Notes: generated by a model not told the origin, from the sequence alone. A stretch of DNA of 64,000 bases from Ectopseudomonas mendocina (GCF_016008875.1 NZ_JADTQG010000022.1:1-64000), one strand, 5' to 3'; shown: positions 9,034-19,974, counted from the stretch's first letter. Translations and numbers: made by a program.

Positions 9034-10716
9034 ATGCGCCTCACACTGAAAACCAAGGTGATACTGCTTGCGCTGGTTCCCGTCATCCTCTTTGCGCTGG
9101 TGCTCAGTGGCACGGCGGCCAAGGTATTGCAGAGCCTGGCGGCCGACGAGGTGGCAGAGACGCGCGAGCGCCTGCTGCAGGAAAAGCGCAGCGAGCTCGA
9201 GCACTACATGCAGATCGCCCTTGGCTCGGTGAAGGGGCTTTACGATGGGGCAGCACAAGGCGACATGGCCAGTCGCGAACAGGCCATCGCCATCCTCTCC
9301 AAGATCAAATATGGCGCCGATGGCTATTTCTTCGGCCACGATTCCAACGTGGTGCGCCTGTTCCGCGGCGACAGCCCCGTGGACGTCGGCAAGAGCCTGG
9401 CCGACCGCCGCGACCCGAACGGGGTGTATATCAACCGTGAACTGGTCAACGTGGCGAAGAACAACAGCTTCTTCGTCAACTATTCCTCGCCGCTGCCGGG
9501 CAACGAGTCGGTGATGGTGCCTAAGCTCGCCTACAGCTACTACCTGCCAAAATGGGACATGGCCGTCGGTACGGCGCTCAACCTCGACGGCGTCGAAGCT
9601 GGGATCAGGGAGGTCGAAGACGATATCGATGAGCGCATCGGCACCATCATCACCAGCATCGTGGTGGTGGCGGCGATTCTGCTGGTGGTGTTCGGTGTGA
9701 TTGGCGTATGGCTGGGCAATGCGTTCCTGCGGCCGCTGCAGCAGATCAAGGCCAATCTCGACGATATTGCCGCAGGCGAGGGTGACCTGACCCGGCGCTT
9801 GCCGGTCACCAATCAGGACGAACTGGGCGAGTTGGCCGGCTCCTTCAATCGCTTTGTCGAGAAGATCCATGACCTGGTGCGGCAGATCGTGGAGATGACC
9901 GGGCAACTTACCGGCCTGGTGAGTCAGGTGGCGGAGCAGGCGCAGCGTTCGGAGCAGGCGATGGGGCAGCAGCGCCACGAAACCGATCAGGTGGCTACGG
10001 CGATCAACGAGATGTCGGCCGCCGCTCACGAAGTGGCCAAGAGCGCGCAGAACGCCGCCGAGGCTGCGCAGCAGACTGACCGCGAAGGTCAGGCGGCCAA
10101 AAGCGTGGTCGATGGCAGCATTCAGCGCATTCACTCACTGGTCGAGGACATCCGCAGCAGTGGCGTGTCGCTCGACAGCCTGCAGCAGGATGTGCAATCG
10201 ATCGTCAGCGTGCTCGACGTGATCCGTTCCATCGCCGAGCAGACCAACCTGCTGGCGCTCAACGCCGCTATCGAAGCGGCGCGTGCCGGCGAGGCCGGGC
10301 GTGGTTTCGCCGTGGTCGCCGATGAGGTGCGGGCGCTGGCTAGCCGTACCCAGCAGAGCACCCAGGAAATTCAGGGCATGATCGACCGCCTGCAGCAGGG
10401 CACGCTTGAGTCGGTGACCTCGATGCGCCGTTCCAGCGATGCCGGCGAGCTGACCAGCGAACAGGCCAACAAGGCCGGCGAGTCGCTCGACGCCATTGCT
10501 CAGCTGATCGCCACCATCAACGCCATGAACGCACAGATTGCCAGTGCCGCCGAGGAGCAGACGGCGGTGGCCGAGGAGATCAACCGCAGCGTGCATCAGA
10601 TCGCGGTGGCCGTGGACAGCGTCGCCGATGAAACCGAGCGTGGTGCGCAGACGGCACGCAGTCTGGCTGGCCTGGGCGACCGCCTCGGGACACTGGTGCG
10701 TCAGTTCCGCATCTAA
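9034..10716 (+). CDS. Methyl-accepting chemotaxis protein, single-Cache sensor
   Basis: This 560-residue chemoreceptor has TM1 at about residues 9-30, a periplasmic sCache_2 domain of about 155 residues (KIKYGADGYFFGHDSN, NNSFFVNYSSPLPG, YLPKWDMAVGTALNLDGV), TM2 near residues 205-230, HAMP (AAGEGDLTRRL) and a signalling domain with IAEQTNLLALNAAIEAARAG at the tip. sCache_2 domains commonly bind small carboxylates. AAGGA precedes the ATG. Its stop is one base from the stop of the convergent LysR gene, with no terminator between them. Confidence 0.93.
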   Translation: MRLTLKTKVILLALVPVILFALVLSGTAAKVLQSLAADEVAETRERLLQEKRSELEHYMQIALGSVKGLYDGAAQGDMASREQAIAILSKIKYGADGYFFGHDSNVVRLFRGDSPVDVGKSLADRRDPNGVYINRELVNVAKNNSFFVNYSSPLPGNESVMVPKLAYSYYLPKWDMAVGTALNLDGVEAGIREVEDDIDERIGTIITSIVVVAAILLVVFGVIGVWLGNAFLRPLQQIKANLDDIAAGEGDLTRRLPVTNQDELGELAGSFNRFVEKIHDLVRQIVEMTGQLTGLVSQVAEQAQRSEQAMGQQRHETDQVATAINEMSAAAHEVAKSAQNAAEAAQQTDREGQAAKSVVDGSIQRIHSLVEDIRSSGVSLDSLQQDVQSIVSVLDVIRSIAEQTNLLALNAAIEAARAGEAGRGFAVVADEVRALASRTQQSTQEIQGMIDRLQQGTLESVTSMRRSSDAGELTSEQANKAGESLDAIAQLIATINAMNAQIASAAEEQTAVAEEINRSVHQIAVAVDSVADETERGAQTARSLAGLGDRLGTLVRQFRI

Positions 10717-10717
10717 G

Positions 10718-11620
10718 TCAGAGCGGGAACCTCCAGCGGCTGAACCCGTCGCTGAGCTGCTCGATCCAGGCGCGGACCGCCGGCGACATGCCGCGGCGGT
10801 GGGTATAGGCCAACTGAATATGGCCCTGCGGCACTGTCCACTGCGGCAGCAGGGCAACTAGACGGCCATCGGCCAACTCCTCGTGGCAATGCGTGGTCGG
10901 CAGAAGGGTGATGCCAACGCCGGCCAGCGCCGCAGCCTTGCGCATTGGGAAGTCATCGACCGCCAGGCGCGCCTCCAGGGCAATTTCCCGAAACTCCTGA
11001 GACGCGGCATGGCAGAAGCGCAGATGGATGCGTCGATCTGCGCCAATCGCACCCAGGGCCGGTAACTGCTGCAGATCTTCCGGTTGTTCCAGGCGCAGCC
11101 CGGCGACCAGATCCGGGCGTGCCACGATATGGGCACGTGCAGGCAGCAGGCGGCGGGTGATCAGCCCCGGTTCCTCATCATCGACGTTACGCACGCGCAA
11201 GGCGACGTCCACTGCTTCGTTGAGCAGATCGATGCGCCGGCTGGTCTGCAGCACCTCCAGCTGGACCCTGGGATAGCGGCTCAGAAACTCATTGATCAGG
11301 TCCGGCAGTATTGCCACGCCAGGGGGTGTTGAGAAACGGATTCGGCCACGCGGCTCGCTGGTCAGGTTTGTGACAGTTTCCTCGGCCTGTTCCGCTTCCA
11401 GCAACATCGCCTGACAATGGCGCAAGTAGCGCTCGCCGATATCGGTCAGCGCCAATTTGCGCGTAGAGCGCTGCAACAGACGTGCGCCCAGGCGTTCTTC
11501 CAGTTCGGCGATGCGCCGTGACAGGCGTGACTTGGGTATGTCCAGCAGCCGCCCGGCTGCGGCAAAACCACCGGCTTCCACCACCTTGGCGAAGTAGAAC
11601 AGGTCGTTGAGGTCTTGCAT
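10718..11620 (-). CDS. LysR-family transcriptional regulator
   Basis: This 300-residue regulator has an N-terminal winged helix (MQDLNDLFYFAKVVEAGGF, with helix-turn-helix around residues 18-37) and a LysR substrate-binding domain from about residue 90. The subgroup with LNDLFYFAKVVE and TPPGVAILP is commonly found divergent from quinone reductases. The gene is divergent from azoR with a 108-base shared promoter region, so control of azoR in response to quinones or electrophiles is the natural inference. It converges on the chemoreceptor gene with one base between stops. Confidence 0.92.
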   Translation of the reverse strand: MQDLNDLFYFAKVVEAGGFAAAGRLLDIPKSRLSRRIAELEERLGARLLQRSTRKLALTDIGERYLRHCQAMLLEAEQAEETVTNLTSEPRGRIRFSTPPGVAILPDLINEFLSRYPRVQLEVLQTSRRIDLLNEAVDVALRVRNVDDEEPGLITRRLLPARAHIVARPDLVAGLRLEQPEDLQQLPALGAIGADRRIHLRFCHAASQEFREIALEARLAVDDFPMRKAAALAGVGITLLPTTHCHEELADGRLVALLPQWTVPQGHIQLAYTHRRGMSPAVRAWIEQLSDGFSRWRFPL

Positions 11621-11728
11621 TTAACTGTCCTATGAGTGGGACGAAGCATCGCAATTTCGCCATCTTATCGCTTATTGGGCTCGTGGGTAGTATCACTCCA
11701 TTGTGCCGCCACACTCCGGAGATAAGCC

Positions 11729-12337
11729 ATGAAACTACTGCACCTTGATTCCAGCATCCTTGGCGATGCATCCGCTTCCCGTCAGCTCAGCCGCGCCGTG
11801 GTCGAGGCCTGGCGCGCTGCCGCTCCCGATGCTCAGGTGACCTACCGCGACCTGGCCAGCGATGCGCTGAGCCACCTTTCCGCCGCCAGTCTGATCGCCG
11901 CCGGTACACCGGCCGAACTGCGTGACGCCGCGCAGAGGCATGAAACCGAATTGGCCGAGCGCACCCTGGAAGAGTTCTTGGCTGCCGATGCCATCGTGAT
12001 CGGTGCGCCGATGTACAACTTCGCCATTCCCAGCCAGCTCAAGGTCTGGATTGACCGTATTGCGGTGGCCGGCAAGACTTTCAGCTACAGCGAAAATGGT
12101 CCGGTAGGGCTGGCGGGTGGCAAGACCGTAGTGATCGCATCCAGCGCTGGTGGCATTCATGCCGGCCAGCCTTCCGGTCAGGCCCATGAGGACTATCTGG
12201 TTCGCGTACTGAACTTCCTGGGCATCGACGACATCGAGATCGTCCGCGCCGAAGGCCTGGCCTATGGCGAACAGCCGCGCGCCGAAGCCATGCAGGGCGC
12301 AGCGCAGCGCATCTCCGACCTGTTCGCCACTGCCTGA
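11729..12337 (+). CDS. azoR: FMN-dependent NADH:quinone oxidoreductase / azoreductase AzoR
   Basis: This 202-residue flavodoxin-fold AzoR reduces quinones and azo bonds with NADH through FMN. Visible features are the LHLDSSILGDASASRQLS phosphate-binding loop at the N-terminus, the APMYNFAIPSQLKVWIDRI segment near residues 93-111, and the SSAGGIHAG loop near residue 140. Length and motifs match the family. GGAGA lies just before the ATG. It is divergent from a LysR gene likely to control it and is followed by a strong terminator. Confidence 0.93.
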   Translation: MKLLHLDSSILGDASASRQLSRAVVEAWRAAAPDAQVTYRDLASDALSHLSAASLIAAGTPAELRDAAQRHETELAERTLEEFLAADAIVIGAPMYNFAIPSQLKVWIDRIAVAGKTFSYSENGPVGLAGGKTVVIASSAGGIHAGQPSGQAHEDYLVRVLNFLGIDDIEIVRAEGLAYGEQPRAEAMQGAAQRISDLFATA

Positions 12338-12352
12338 GCGGAACGCTGAAAC

Positions 12353-12387
12353 AACAAAGCCCGCGAAAGCGGGCTTTGTCATTTTTC
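12353..12387 (+). terminator. Rho-independent terminator of azoR
   Basis: A perfect 10-bp stem (12355-12364 with 12369-12378) with a GAAA tetraloop is followed by a T-rich stretch. It lies between convergent azoR and ybiT and may serve both. Confidence 0.88.
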
Positions 12388-12395
12388 AGCAGACC

Positions 12396-13982
<1,587 letters not shown>

Positions 13983-13987
13983 AGGGC

Positions 13988-14215
13988 TTACCTATCAATA
14001 ACTTGGAGACGCTGGGTTGGGCCGATACCGATTTCGAGCTTGTCTAGCTCGCCCCAATCCGAAGTGGAGTTGATCCAGCGCGCATACGTTGAGAGCAGCC
14101 TCTGCACGAAATGGCCAAGCTGCTGAGCAATAAAGGCGGGGTTCAGGCCTGATATCACGCAGATTGTCTCATACGTGTGGCTGCAGTTGTATGGCCTCCT
14201 ATAGCGGATGCTCGG
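13988..14215 (-). pseudogene. C-terminal remnant of a phage-type tyrosine integrase
   Basis: About 74 residues in one minus-strand frame match the end of a tyrosine recombinase: RRPYN..HTYETIC box, then NPAFIAQQLGHFVQRLLSTYARWINSTSDW. The active-site LGH histidine and the nucleophile Tyr (STYARW) remain, but the Arg expected just before HTY (usual RHTY) is Ser, and everything upstream is absent: the frame continues only as a shadow of the DUF202 genes. It is a decayed relic of an integrated element, with its stop 5 bases from the ybiT start. No att repeat or tRNA was seen beside it. Confidence 0.75.
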
Positions 14216-14235
14216 CTCAGGGACGTCTGCGTCTC

Positions 14236-14529
14236 TCAGATGCCTGCCAGAACCGTCCCGATCGTCAAAAGATTGAGACCAGTGAGTACCAGGGCGGTGC
14301 TCAAGATTATCGCGCACCTCGCTCTGCCTCGCTCGTCGAGCAACATGGCGAGACTTTGAAGATAGCGCTGCCGTTGGCCACTCCAGAGGGTCAGGGCCAT
14401 GGCCAGTGCCAGCACCATTGGCGCTGGATGTACCCCACGTAGCATCAGGCAGGCGATCACCAACAGTGACAGCTGTGTTCGTCGCCATGCCAACTCGGTG
14501 CGTTCGGCCTGCAGGCCCGGATCAACCAT
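14236..14529 (-). CDS. DUF202 small membrane protein
   Basis: This 97-residue protein has the ERTELAWRRTQLSLLV motif of DUF202 near residues 9-24 and three hydrophobic segments (about 20-37, 39-52, 75-95). The ATG is within the 3' end of the upstream paralogue (8-base overlap), so the two are coupled. Function is unknown. The 3' end abuts the integrase remnant about 20 bases away. Confidence 0.82.
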   Translation of the reverse strand: MVDPGLQAERTELAWRRTQLSLLVIACLMLRGVHPAPMVLALAMALTLWSGQRQRYLQSLAMLLDERGRARCAIILSTALVLTGLNLLTIGTVLAGI

Positions 14530-14905
14530 GGCCGTGCAGCCAGAAAAGGGTCAACAGCAGCAGCGCTACGAGGCAGCCACTGATCGTCAGGGTGGGGACC
14601 AATGCCGGAAGGGGAAGGGCGCGGCGATGACGCAGGGCGCGCTCCACGGTCAGCCAGCGCAGGCATGCGCCAACGCTGAGCAGCAAGCTGAGCGACAGCA
14701 GGCTGAGAGTGATGCACAGACGCAGCCAGGGTTCGAAGGCATGGCTGGCGAAGGTCTCCACGGCTATGCCGCCGCCGAGCAAGGCCAGCGCGGTACGCGC
14801 CCAGGCCAGGAAGGTGCGCTCGTTGGCCAGGGTGAAGCGTGGGTCGGGCTCTTCACCGCCGAGCAGTGTCTGTGCGAGAGGCTTGCGAAAGGAAACTGGA
14901 ATCAT
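14522..14905 (-). CDS. YidH-like DUF202 membrane protein
   Basis: This 127-residue inner-membrane protein begins with a cytoplasmic DPRFTLANERTFLAWARTALALL segment, the defining DUF202/YidH motif, and continues with three transmembrane stretches. The start at 14905 gives the family-length protein; an in-frame ATG at 14977 would add 24 residues without family character, and neither has a strong ribosome-binding site. It forms a two-gene unit with the DUF202 gene downstream. Function is unknown. Confidence 0.82.
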   Translation of the reverse strand: MIPVSFRKPLAQTLLGGEEPDPRFTLANERTFLAWARTALALLGGGIAVETFASHAFEPWLRLCITLSLLSLSLLLSVGACLRWLTVERALRHRRALPLPALVPTLTISGCLVALLLLTLFWLHGHG

Positions 14906-15066
14906 GGAGCACCGGAAGGTGGGATGGTTACCTGGCAACGGGGGCGGCCGCAGAAGCATGTTCTTTGCGATCTTCATACCCGACGAGATTGGCCCGTCCG
15001 TGCCGATTAAACGGTCTGGGAGCTTGGCCCTGATGGTCAGTCGTTCACTTCGTCGATCGCATGGAA

Positions 15067-15137
15067 GCCGATGCTAGTCAGATAATCTTTTGAGCACCTA
15101 ATACAAGAGTCCTATGCGCACCATAAAACTATGGAAT
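15067..15137. promoter_or_regulatory. Conserved 71-bp regulatory element, copy A1
   Basis: Blocks GCCGATGCTAGTCAG (15067-15081) and CTAATACAAGAGT (15098-15110) are identical to copy B at 29084-29154 with the same 16-base spacer, followed by ATGC and the palindrome CCATA-N4-TATGG (15121-15134). The segment also contains ATA-N9-TAT (15101-15115), a LysR-type box with T-N11-A. It is oriented opposite to copy A2. The 414-base gap 14906-15319 holds A1, A2 and no gene. Confidence 0.7.
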
Positions 15138-15206
15138 AGGTCGAAGCCGGCGAGTTTCGTTGGAAGGGCGATGGTATGGGTCGCAGTCGTCACGGCTCAC
15201 TGACCT

Positions 15207-15277
15207 ATTCAAAAAAGGCATGCCCTGCATCGCACAGTTCTATTAGTTCTTGTTGAAAACGCTTGGATAGCATCGTC
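15207..15277. promoter_or_regulatory. Conserved 71-bp regulatory element, copy A2 (inverted)
   Basis: Read on the plus strand it aligns without gaps to the reverse complement of copy B. Shared blocks are CTGCATCG (15225-15232), TATTAGTT (15241-15248) and TAGCATCG (15268-15275), with identical spacing. It ends 43 bases before the hydrolase start, the same orientation and similar distance as copy B has to the acyl-CoA ligase gene. The flanking CCATA-N4-TATGG palindrome is degenerate here. Confidence 0.65.
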
Positions 15278-15319
15278 CGGGAGTTCTTTCGGGATCACTC
15301 CGTCATTGGGACAACAATA

Positions 15320-16657
15320 ATGAGACCAAGCGTAGCTCTACCCCAGCCCCAGTTCGCCTCGCTTCTGCGAGGTCTGCTCAAGGGCCTGCCCTTTTCCCTC
15401 CTGGGTGCCTTGCCTCCAGCTTTGGCGGCGAGTCCTGCTGACGGCGATGTGATGCAAGGGTTTCCGCCAGCCGTGGAGATGCGTGTGAACAAAGCCAATG
15501 CCTTCCTGCCCCCTTACCTGCGCTGGTCCATGCGTCATGCGCGCGAGGTTTCGCCGACACGCAACATCCCCCGTGCGCAAACGCCGCTGGCCTTGGCCGC
15601 CGGTTCCGCCCTGGCGCTCGATGGTCTGCAGTTCGCGGCCGGCGACGAGACGCTCACACTCGATGGCTACCTGCGCGAAACCGTCACCGACGGTCTGATC
15701 GTGCTGCACCGCGGCGCGATCGTGTTCGAGCGCTACGACGACGGCTTCGAGGCCCGCCAACCGCATATCTGGGCCTCCATGACCAAGTCGGTGACCGGCT
15801 TGCTGGCGGCGCAGTTCATCGCCGAAGGCCTGCTCGATCCCAATGCCAAACTCGCCCAGTACGTGCCGGAGCTGGCGGGTACGCCCTTCGGCGAGGCCAC
15901 GGTGCAGCAGAACCTCGATATGCAGGTGGCGGTGACCTACCCGGAGCATGTGCCGCCGGACCTCGGGCTGTTCGCCGCGACCGGTCTGATCCCGCGCAAG
16001 CCGCAGATGCCGGCCGATATCTATTCCTTCCTGCGCGTGGCCAAGGTGGCGCAAGCGGCCTCGCCACAGCCTCTGTTCTTCTACCAGAACGGTTCTCCGG
16101 AGGCCTTGGCCTGGGCGCTGCGGCGCATCTCGGGACAAAACTGGAGTCAATTGGTGGAGGCGCGAATCTGGTCGCGCTTTGCTCAGGAAGATGCCTACGT
16201 TCAGGTGGACGAGCTGGGTACGGAGATGGCCAGCGGCGGCATCAGTAGCAATCTGCGCGACACCGCACGTTTCGCCGAGCTGGTGCGTCGCGAGCTGGCG
16301 CGCAACGCGCCGGGCGACAGCTTCAATCAGAGTGTGCGCAGCCTGCTGCAGGCGGGCGACCAGGAGCTGTTCGCCAGCGGCAATCTGGCGCCTGGTCGTC
16401 CCGGCTACGCCTACCGCAACTACTGGCTGCAGAAGAACGATGGCGACGGCTCGCTGGAGGCCAGCGGGCGTTTCGGCCAGAAGATCTACCTCAACCCCCG
16501 GCGCGAGGTGGTCATCGTCAAGCTGTCGGCAACGCCTGATCAGGCACGCCGTGCAACCAGCGCGGACGGACCCGCCAAGGTGGCGTCGCGAGCCATCGAC
16601 TCGCCTGTCACCTTCAACAACATGGTCAGCGCGGTGCTCGACGCCTTGCCGCACTGA
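15320..16657 (+). CDS. Secreted SxxK serine hydrolase (beta-lactamase / 6-aminohexanoate-dimer hydrolase-like)
   Basis: This 445-residue penicillin-recognising-fold hydrolase has an N-terminal hydrophobic signal-like stretch (about residues 15-38, LLGALPPALAAS). The catalytic Ser-Lys lies in ASMTKSVTG near residue 154 and the YxN-type motif is YQNGS near residue 256. It resembles NylB-type amidase/esterases rather than true beta-lactamases. The ATG at 15320 is chosen over upstream in-frame starts because those would overlap regulatory copy A2; its ribosome-binding site is weak. It is the first gene of the DUF1302-DUF1329-sulfatase operon, so it probably cleaves an ester or amide in the periplasm before or after desulfation. 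Confidence 0.85.
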   Translation: MRPSVALPQPQFASLLRGLLKGLPFSLLGALPPALAASPADGDVMQGFPPAVEMRVNKANAFLPPYLRWSMRHAREVSPTRNIPRAQTPLALAAGSALALDGLQFAAGDETLTLDGYLRETVTDGLIVLHRGAIVFERYDDGFEARQPHIWASMTKSVTGLLAAQFIAEGLLDPNAKLAQYVPELAGTPFGEATVQQNLDMQVAVTYPEHVPPDLGLFAATGLIPRKPQMPADIYSFLRVAKVAQAASPQPLFFYQNGSPEALAWALRRISGQNWSQLVEARIWSRFAQEDAYVQVDELGTEMASGGISSNLRDTARFAELVRRELARNAPGDSFNQSVRSLLQAGDQELFASGNLAPGRPGYAYRNYWLQKNDGDGSLEASGRFGQKIYLNPRREVVIVKLSATPDQARRATSADGPAKVASRAIDSPVTFNNMVSAVLDALPH

Positions 16658-16759
16658 CCGACACGCCGCACCCACCCGCAAACGAACCGCGCAGGCCACT
16701 GCGCATCGGCGGGCCATTGCCCGCAGAACGGACCCGACAAAAACAACGAGAGGGTTTAC

Positions 16760-18628
16760 ATGAACCACTTCATCGCGTGTCCCCGACATCGCTTCGCCCC
16801 TGCCGCCCTGGCCACAGGTATCGCCCTGGCCGGCCACGCATCGCTGCTGCAGGCCGCCACCTGGCAGCTCGACGAGGATTGGAGTCTGACGACCCACAGT
16901 AGCCTGTCGCTGGGCACCAGCTGGTCGCTGCAAAATGCCGACAAGCACCTGCTCAACAAGGCCGATGCCGCCAGCATCGGCAAGGTGGGCGTAGGCACCA
17001 ACTACAACGGAGACGACGGCAAGCTCAATTTCGACAAGGGCGACACTATCTCCACGCTGTTCAAGGGCCTGACCGAGTTCGACCTCAATGACGGCAGCCA
17101 GGGAGCCTTCATCCGCTTCAAATACTGGTATGACCATGCCATGGCCACCGGCGATGGTGACTTTCGGCGTTTCGATGATTCCGGCTGGCAGCGCCTGGCG
17201 CGCTTTCAGGGCTTCGAGGTACTCGACGCTTACCTGTGGAAGGACTTCGAGCTTGCCGACCGTCCGCTCAGTGTAAAAGTCGGCAAGCACGTGCTCAGCT
17301 GGGGCGAGGCGCTGTTCCTGCAGAATGGGGTCAACGCCATCAACCCTCTGGACGTCTCGGCGTTCAACCGCCCCGGCACCGAGCTGAAGGAAGGCTTGCT
17401 GCCGGTGGAGATGGTGTCCTTCAACTATGACCTGGCCGACCGCCTGAGTATCGAGGGCTTCCTGCAGTACAACTTCCGTCCCTCGGTGCTGGAGGGCTGC
17501 GGCACCTTTTTCAGCACCAACGATGCGCTGCAGGAGGGCTGCCAGCACGAGAAGCTGATCGCCGGTGGCATCTCGACCACCGATATTTCCGGTATCGAGA
17601 ACGCCCTCGACGCACCGCCCGGGATGATGCCGGCAGCCGAGCGCTACCTGCGCCGCACCGCCACCGACTGGGCGCGCGATAGCGGCCAGTATGGTCTGGC
17701 GGCGCACTACCTGATCGAGTCGCTCGACGATGCCGACCTGGGGCTGTACTACCTCAACTACCACAGCCGCACGCCGTTGCTGTCCGGGGTGATCGCCCGC
17801 CAGGCACCCAACGCCGGCGGCAACCCCGGCGCCAACCTCAATACCGGTGACTACTTCACGGTATATCCCGAGGACATCCGCCTGTTCGGCGCCAGCATCA
17901 GCGGCGTGCTGGGCAGCACCGCGGTGTTCGGCGAATTGACCTACCGGCCCAACATGCCGCTGAGCGTCAATTCCGCCGATCTGATCAACCTACTTGCCGG
18001 GCAGCGCAACAGCTGGATCATGCCCATGACTCCAGCCGAGCTGGCCGCTGCGCGTGGCAGCCGCGTGGACGGCTACGTGCGCAAGGAAGTCTGGCAGTTC
18101 AGCCTGGGCGCCGCCGACAGTTTTTCCAACGTGCTCGGCGCGCAGCGCCTGGCCTGGGCGGCGGAACTTGGCGGTAACTGGATCGGCGGTCTCGATCCGC
18201 AGGACGAACGCCTCGGCCGCGCGGGCGCGTTCGGCCGTACGCCGACCTCCGATGGCGCCGCCTGCTCGACACCGTCGGCACAGAACCCGGCCGGGTTGAC
18301 CGACGCGGAGCTGGCCGCCGCCACCCACTGCAACACGCACGGCGTAATGACCGCCTTCTCCTGGGGCTATCGGCTGCGCATGGGGCTTAGCTACGAGGGC
18401 CTGATCCCGGCCACGGTGGTGACTCCATCGATCAACTGGCGCCATGACGTCGAGGGCTACGGCCCCAATTTTCAGGAAGGCCAGCAGGCCCTCGGTCTGG
18501 CCCTGACCTTCGACTACCGCAACGAGTACTCGCTCGAACTGGCCTACAACAGCTTCTTCGGCTCGAACGAGTTTTCCCTCATCGATGACCGCGACTATGC
18601 CTCGGTCACTGTCAAAGCGAGCTTCTGA
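16760..18628 (+). CDS. DUF1302 outer-membrane protein
   Basis: This 622-residue protein has a signal peptide (about residues 1-33, ending QAA) and alternating amphipathic strands ending in a C-terminal Phe, the usual outer-membrane barrel signature. Motifs LRGxxTF-like are replaced by GKHVLSWGEALFLQNGVNAINPLDVSAF, a hallmark of DUF1302 near residues 175-202. The protein is 2 bases from the DUF1329 gene; DUF1302/DUF1329 pairs recur beside catabolic genes for hydrophobic substrates such as steroids and terpenes. I infer uptake or surface capture of an amphiphile. GAGAGGG precedes the ATG. Confidence 0.88.
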   Translation: MNHFIACPRHRFAPAALATGIALAGHASLLQAATWQLDEDWSLTTHSSLSLGTSWSLQNADKHLLNKADAASIGKVGVGTNYNGDDGKLNFDKGDTISTLFKGLTEFDLNDGSQGAFIRFKYWYDHAMATGDGDFRRFDDSGWQRLARFQGFEVLDAYLWKDFELADRPLSVKVGKHVLSWGEALFLQNGVNAINPLDVSAFNRPGTELKEGLLPVEMVSFNYDLADRLSIEGFLQYNFRPSVLEGCGTFFSTNDALQEGCQHEKLIAGGISTTDISGIENALDAPPGMMPAAERYLRRTATDWARDSGQYGLAAHYLIESLDDADLGLYYLNYHSRTPLLSGVIARQAPNAGGNPGANLNTGDYFTVYPEDIRLFGASISGVLGSTAVFGELTYRPNMPLSVNSADLINLLAGQRNSWIMPMTPAELAAARGSRVDGYVRKEVWQFSLGAADSFSNVLGAQRLAWAAELGGNWIGGLDPQDERLGRAGAFGRTPTSDGAACSTPSAQNPAGLTDAELAAATHCNTHGVMTAFSWGYRLRMGLSYEGLIPATVVTPSINWRHDVEGYGPNFQEGQQALGLALTFDYRNEYSLELAYNSFFGSNEFSLIDDRDYASVTVKASF

Positions 18629-18630
18629 CC

Positions 18631-19974
18631 ATGACTGCCTTCAAGATTGTCCCTATCGCCCTCGGCCTGCTGGCGGCCTGCACGCTGGCCCATGCCAAGG
18701 AAAATGACCCCGCGCGCCTGGATGGTCCGCTGACTCCCGTGGGAGCTGAGCGTGCCGGTAATGCCGACGGCAGCATCCCGGCCTGGGAGGGTGGTATGCA
18801 AGCGGGGGCCGCGCCGATCAGCGGCAACGGCGACTACAGCGATCCTTTCGCCGCCGAGCAACCGCTGTACGTGGTCAGCAAGGCCAACGTCGAGCAGTAC
18901 AAAGACCTGCTCAGCCCCGGTCAGCAGGCCATGCTGGCCCGCCATGCCGACTACCGAATGGCTGTCTACCCGACTCACCGCAGCGCCACGCTGCCGCAGA
19001 GGCATCTGGACGAGACCCGTGCCAACCTGGCCAAGGTAAACCTGAGCGACGACGGCAACGGTCTGGATGGTTACCACTTCGGTGTGCCGTTCCCGCAACC
19101 CACCGAAGGCCTGGAAGTGATGTGGAACCACCTCACGCGTTACCGTGGAGGCTCCATCCGTCGCCAGTTCTCCTCGGCCACTGTGCAGGAGAAGGGCGAC
19201 TACACCGTGGTCAGCTCGGATGCCCTGACGGTATTTCGCGAGAACATCAGCGATCTCGAGCCGAACGAGAATCTGCTGCTGCTCAACCGCGTGCGTACCA
19301 CCGCGCCTTCGCGCTACGCCGGCGAGGTGACGCTGGTGCACGAGCCGCTCAACCTGGTAGCGGGCGTGCGCTCGGCCTGGCAATACAATCCGGGACAACG
19401 CCGCGTGCGGCGCGCGCCGACGGTCGCCTACGACAGCAGTGCACGCTACAGCTTTGGCCAGGTCGTGGCCGACAGCGTCGATGGCTACAACGGTGCTCCT
19501 GACCGCTACGACTGGAAGTTGCAGGGTAAGCGGGAAATGCTCATCCCCTACAACGCCTACCGCATGGCCAGCAAGCAGACTGCCTACGCCGACCTGCTCA
19601 AGCCGGGTTATCTCAACCCGGACCATGCGCGTTACGAAAAACACCGCGTCTGGGTGGTCGAGGCTACGCTCAAGCCAGGCGTGCGCCACGTGTATGCCAA
19701 GCGCCGCTTTTACCTCGACGAGGACACCTGGCAGATCGTCGCCTCGGATATCTATGACAGCCGCGGCGAGCTGTGGCGCAGCTACGAATCGCACATTGCC
19801 ATGCTGCACGACATTCAGCTTCCGCTAACCGTGGCCGAAGCGACCTATGACCTGATGTCCGGGCGCTACGCGGTCAATTATCTGACCAACGAAGTCACCA
19901 GCAAGGCTCGCTACGGCGAGATCCTGTCGAAGTCCGAGTTCACCCCCGCGCAGTTGAAGCGCCTGGGCAAGTAA
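18631..19974 (+). CDS. DUF1329 periplasmic protein (LolA/LolB-like fold)
   Basis: This 447-residue protein has a signal peptide (about residues 1-22) and then the DUF1329 domain: RLDGPLTPVGAERAGNADGSIPAW near the N-terminus, GEVTLVHEPLN, RRVRRAPTVAYD and DRYDWKLQGKREMLIPYNAYR. The domain is structurally related to lipoprotein/lipid carriers, so shuttling of a hydrophobic substrate across the periplasm is the usual proposal. It is cotranscribed with DUF1302 (2-base gap). A 10-bp hairpin follows before the sulfatase gene. Confidence 0.88.
   Translation: MTAFKIVPIALGLLAACTLAHAKENDPARLDGPLTPVGAERAGNADGSIPAWEGGMQAGAAPISGNGDYSDPFAAEQPLYVVSKANVEQYKDLLSPGQQAMLARHADYRMAVYPTHRSATLPQRHLDETRANLAKVNLSDDGNGLDGYHFGVPFPQPTEGLEVMWNHLTRYRGGSIRRQFSSATVQEKGDYTVVSSDALTVFRENISDLEPNENLLLLNRVRTTAPSRYAGEVTLVHEPLNLVAGVRSAWQYNPGQRRVRRAPTVAYDSSARYSFGQVVADSVDGYNGAPDRYDWKLQGKREMLIPYNAYRMASKQTAYADLLKPGYLNPDHARYEKHRVWVVEATLKPGVRHVYAKRRFYLDEDTWQIVASDIYDSRGELWRSYESHIAMLHDIQLPLTVAEATYDLMSGRYAVNYLTNEVTSKARYGEILSKSEFTPAQLKRLGK

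Noticed and set aside
14978..15066. Extension of the DUF202 gene upstream or a small gene left of element A1
   Set aside because: Only a five-codon frame follows A1 on the minus strand and the longer DUF202 start adds sequence unlike the family.
15338..17764. 808-codon minus-strand open frame opposite the hydrolase and DUF1302 genes
   Set aside because: It crosses two real genes and the gap between them and has no domain signature.
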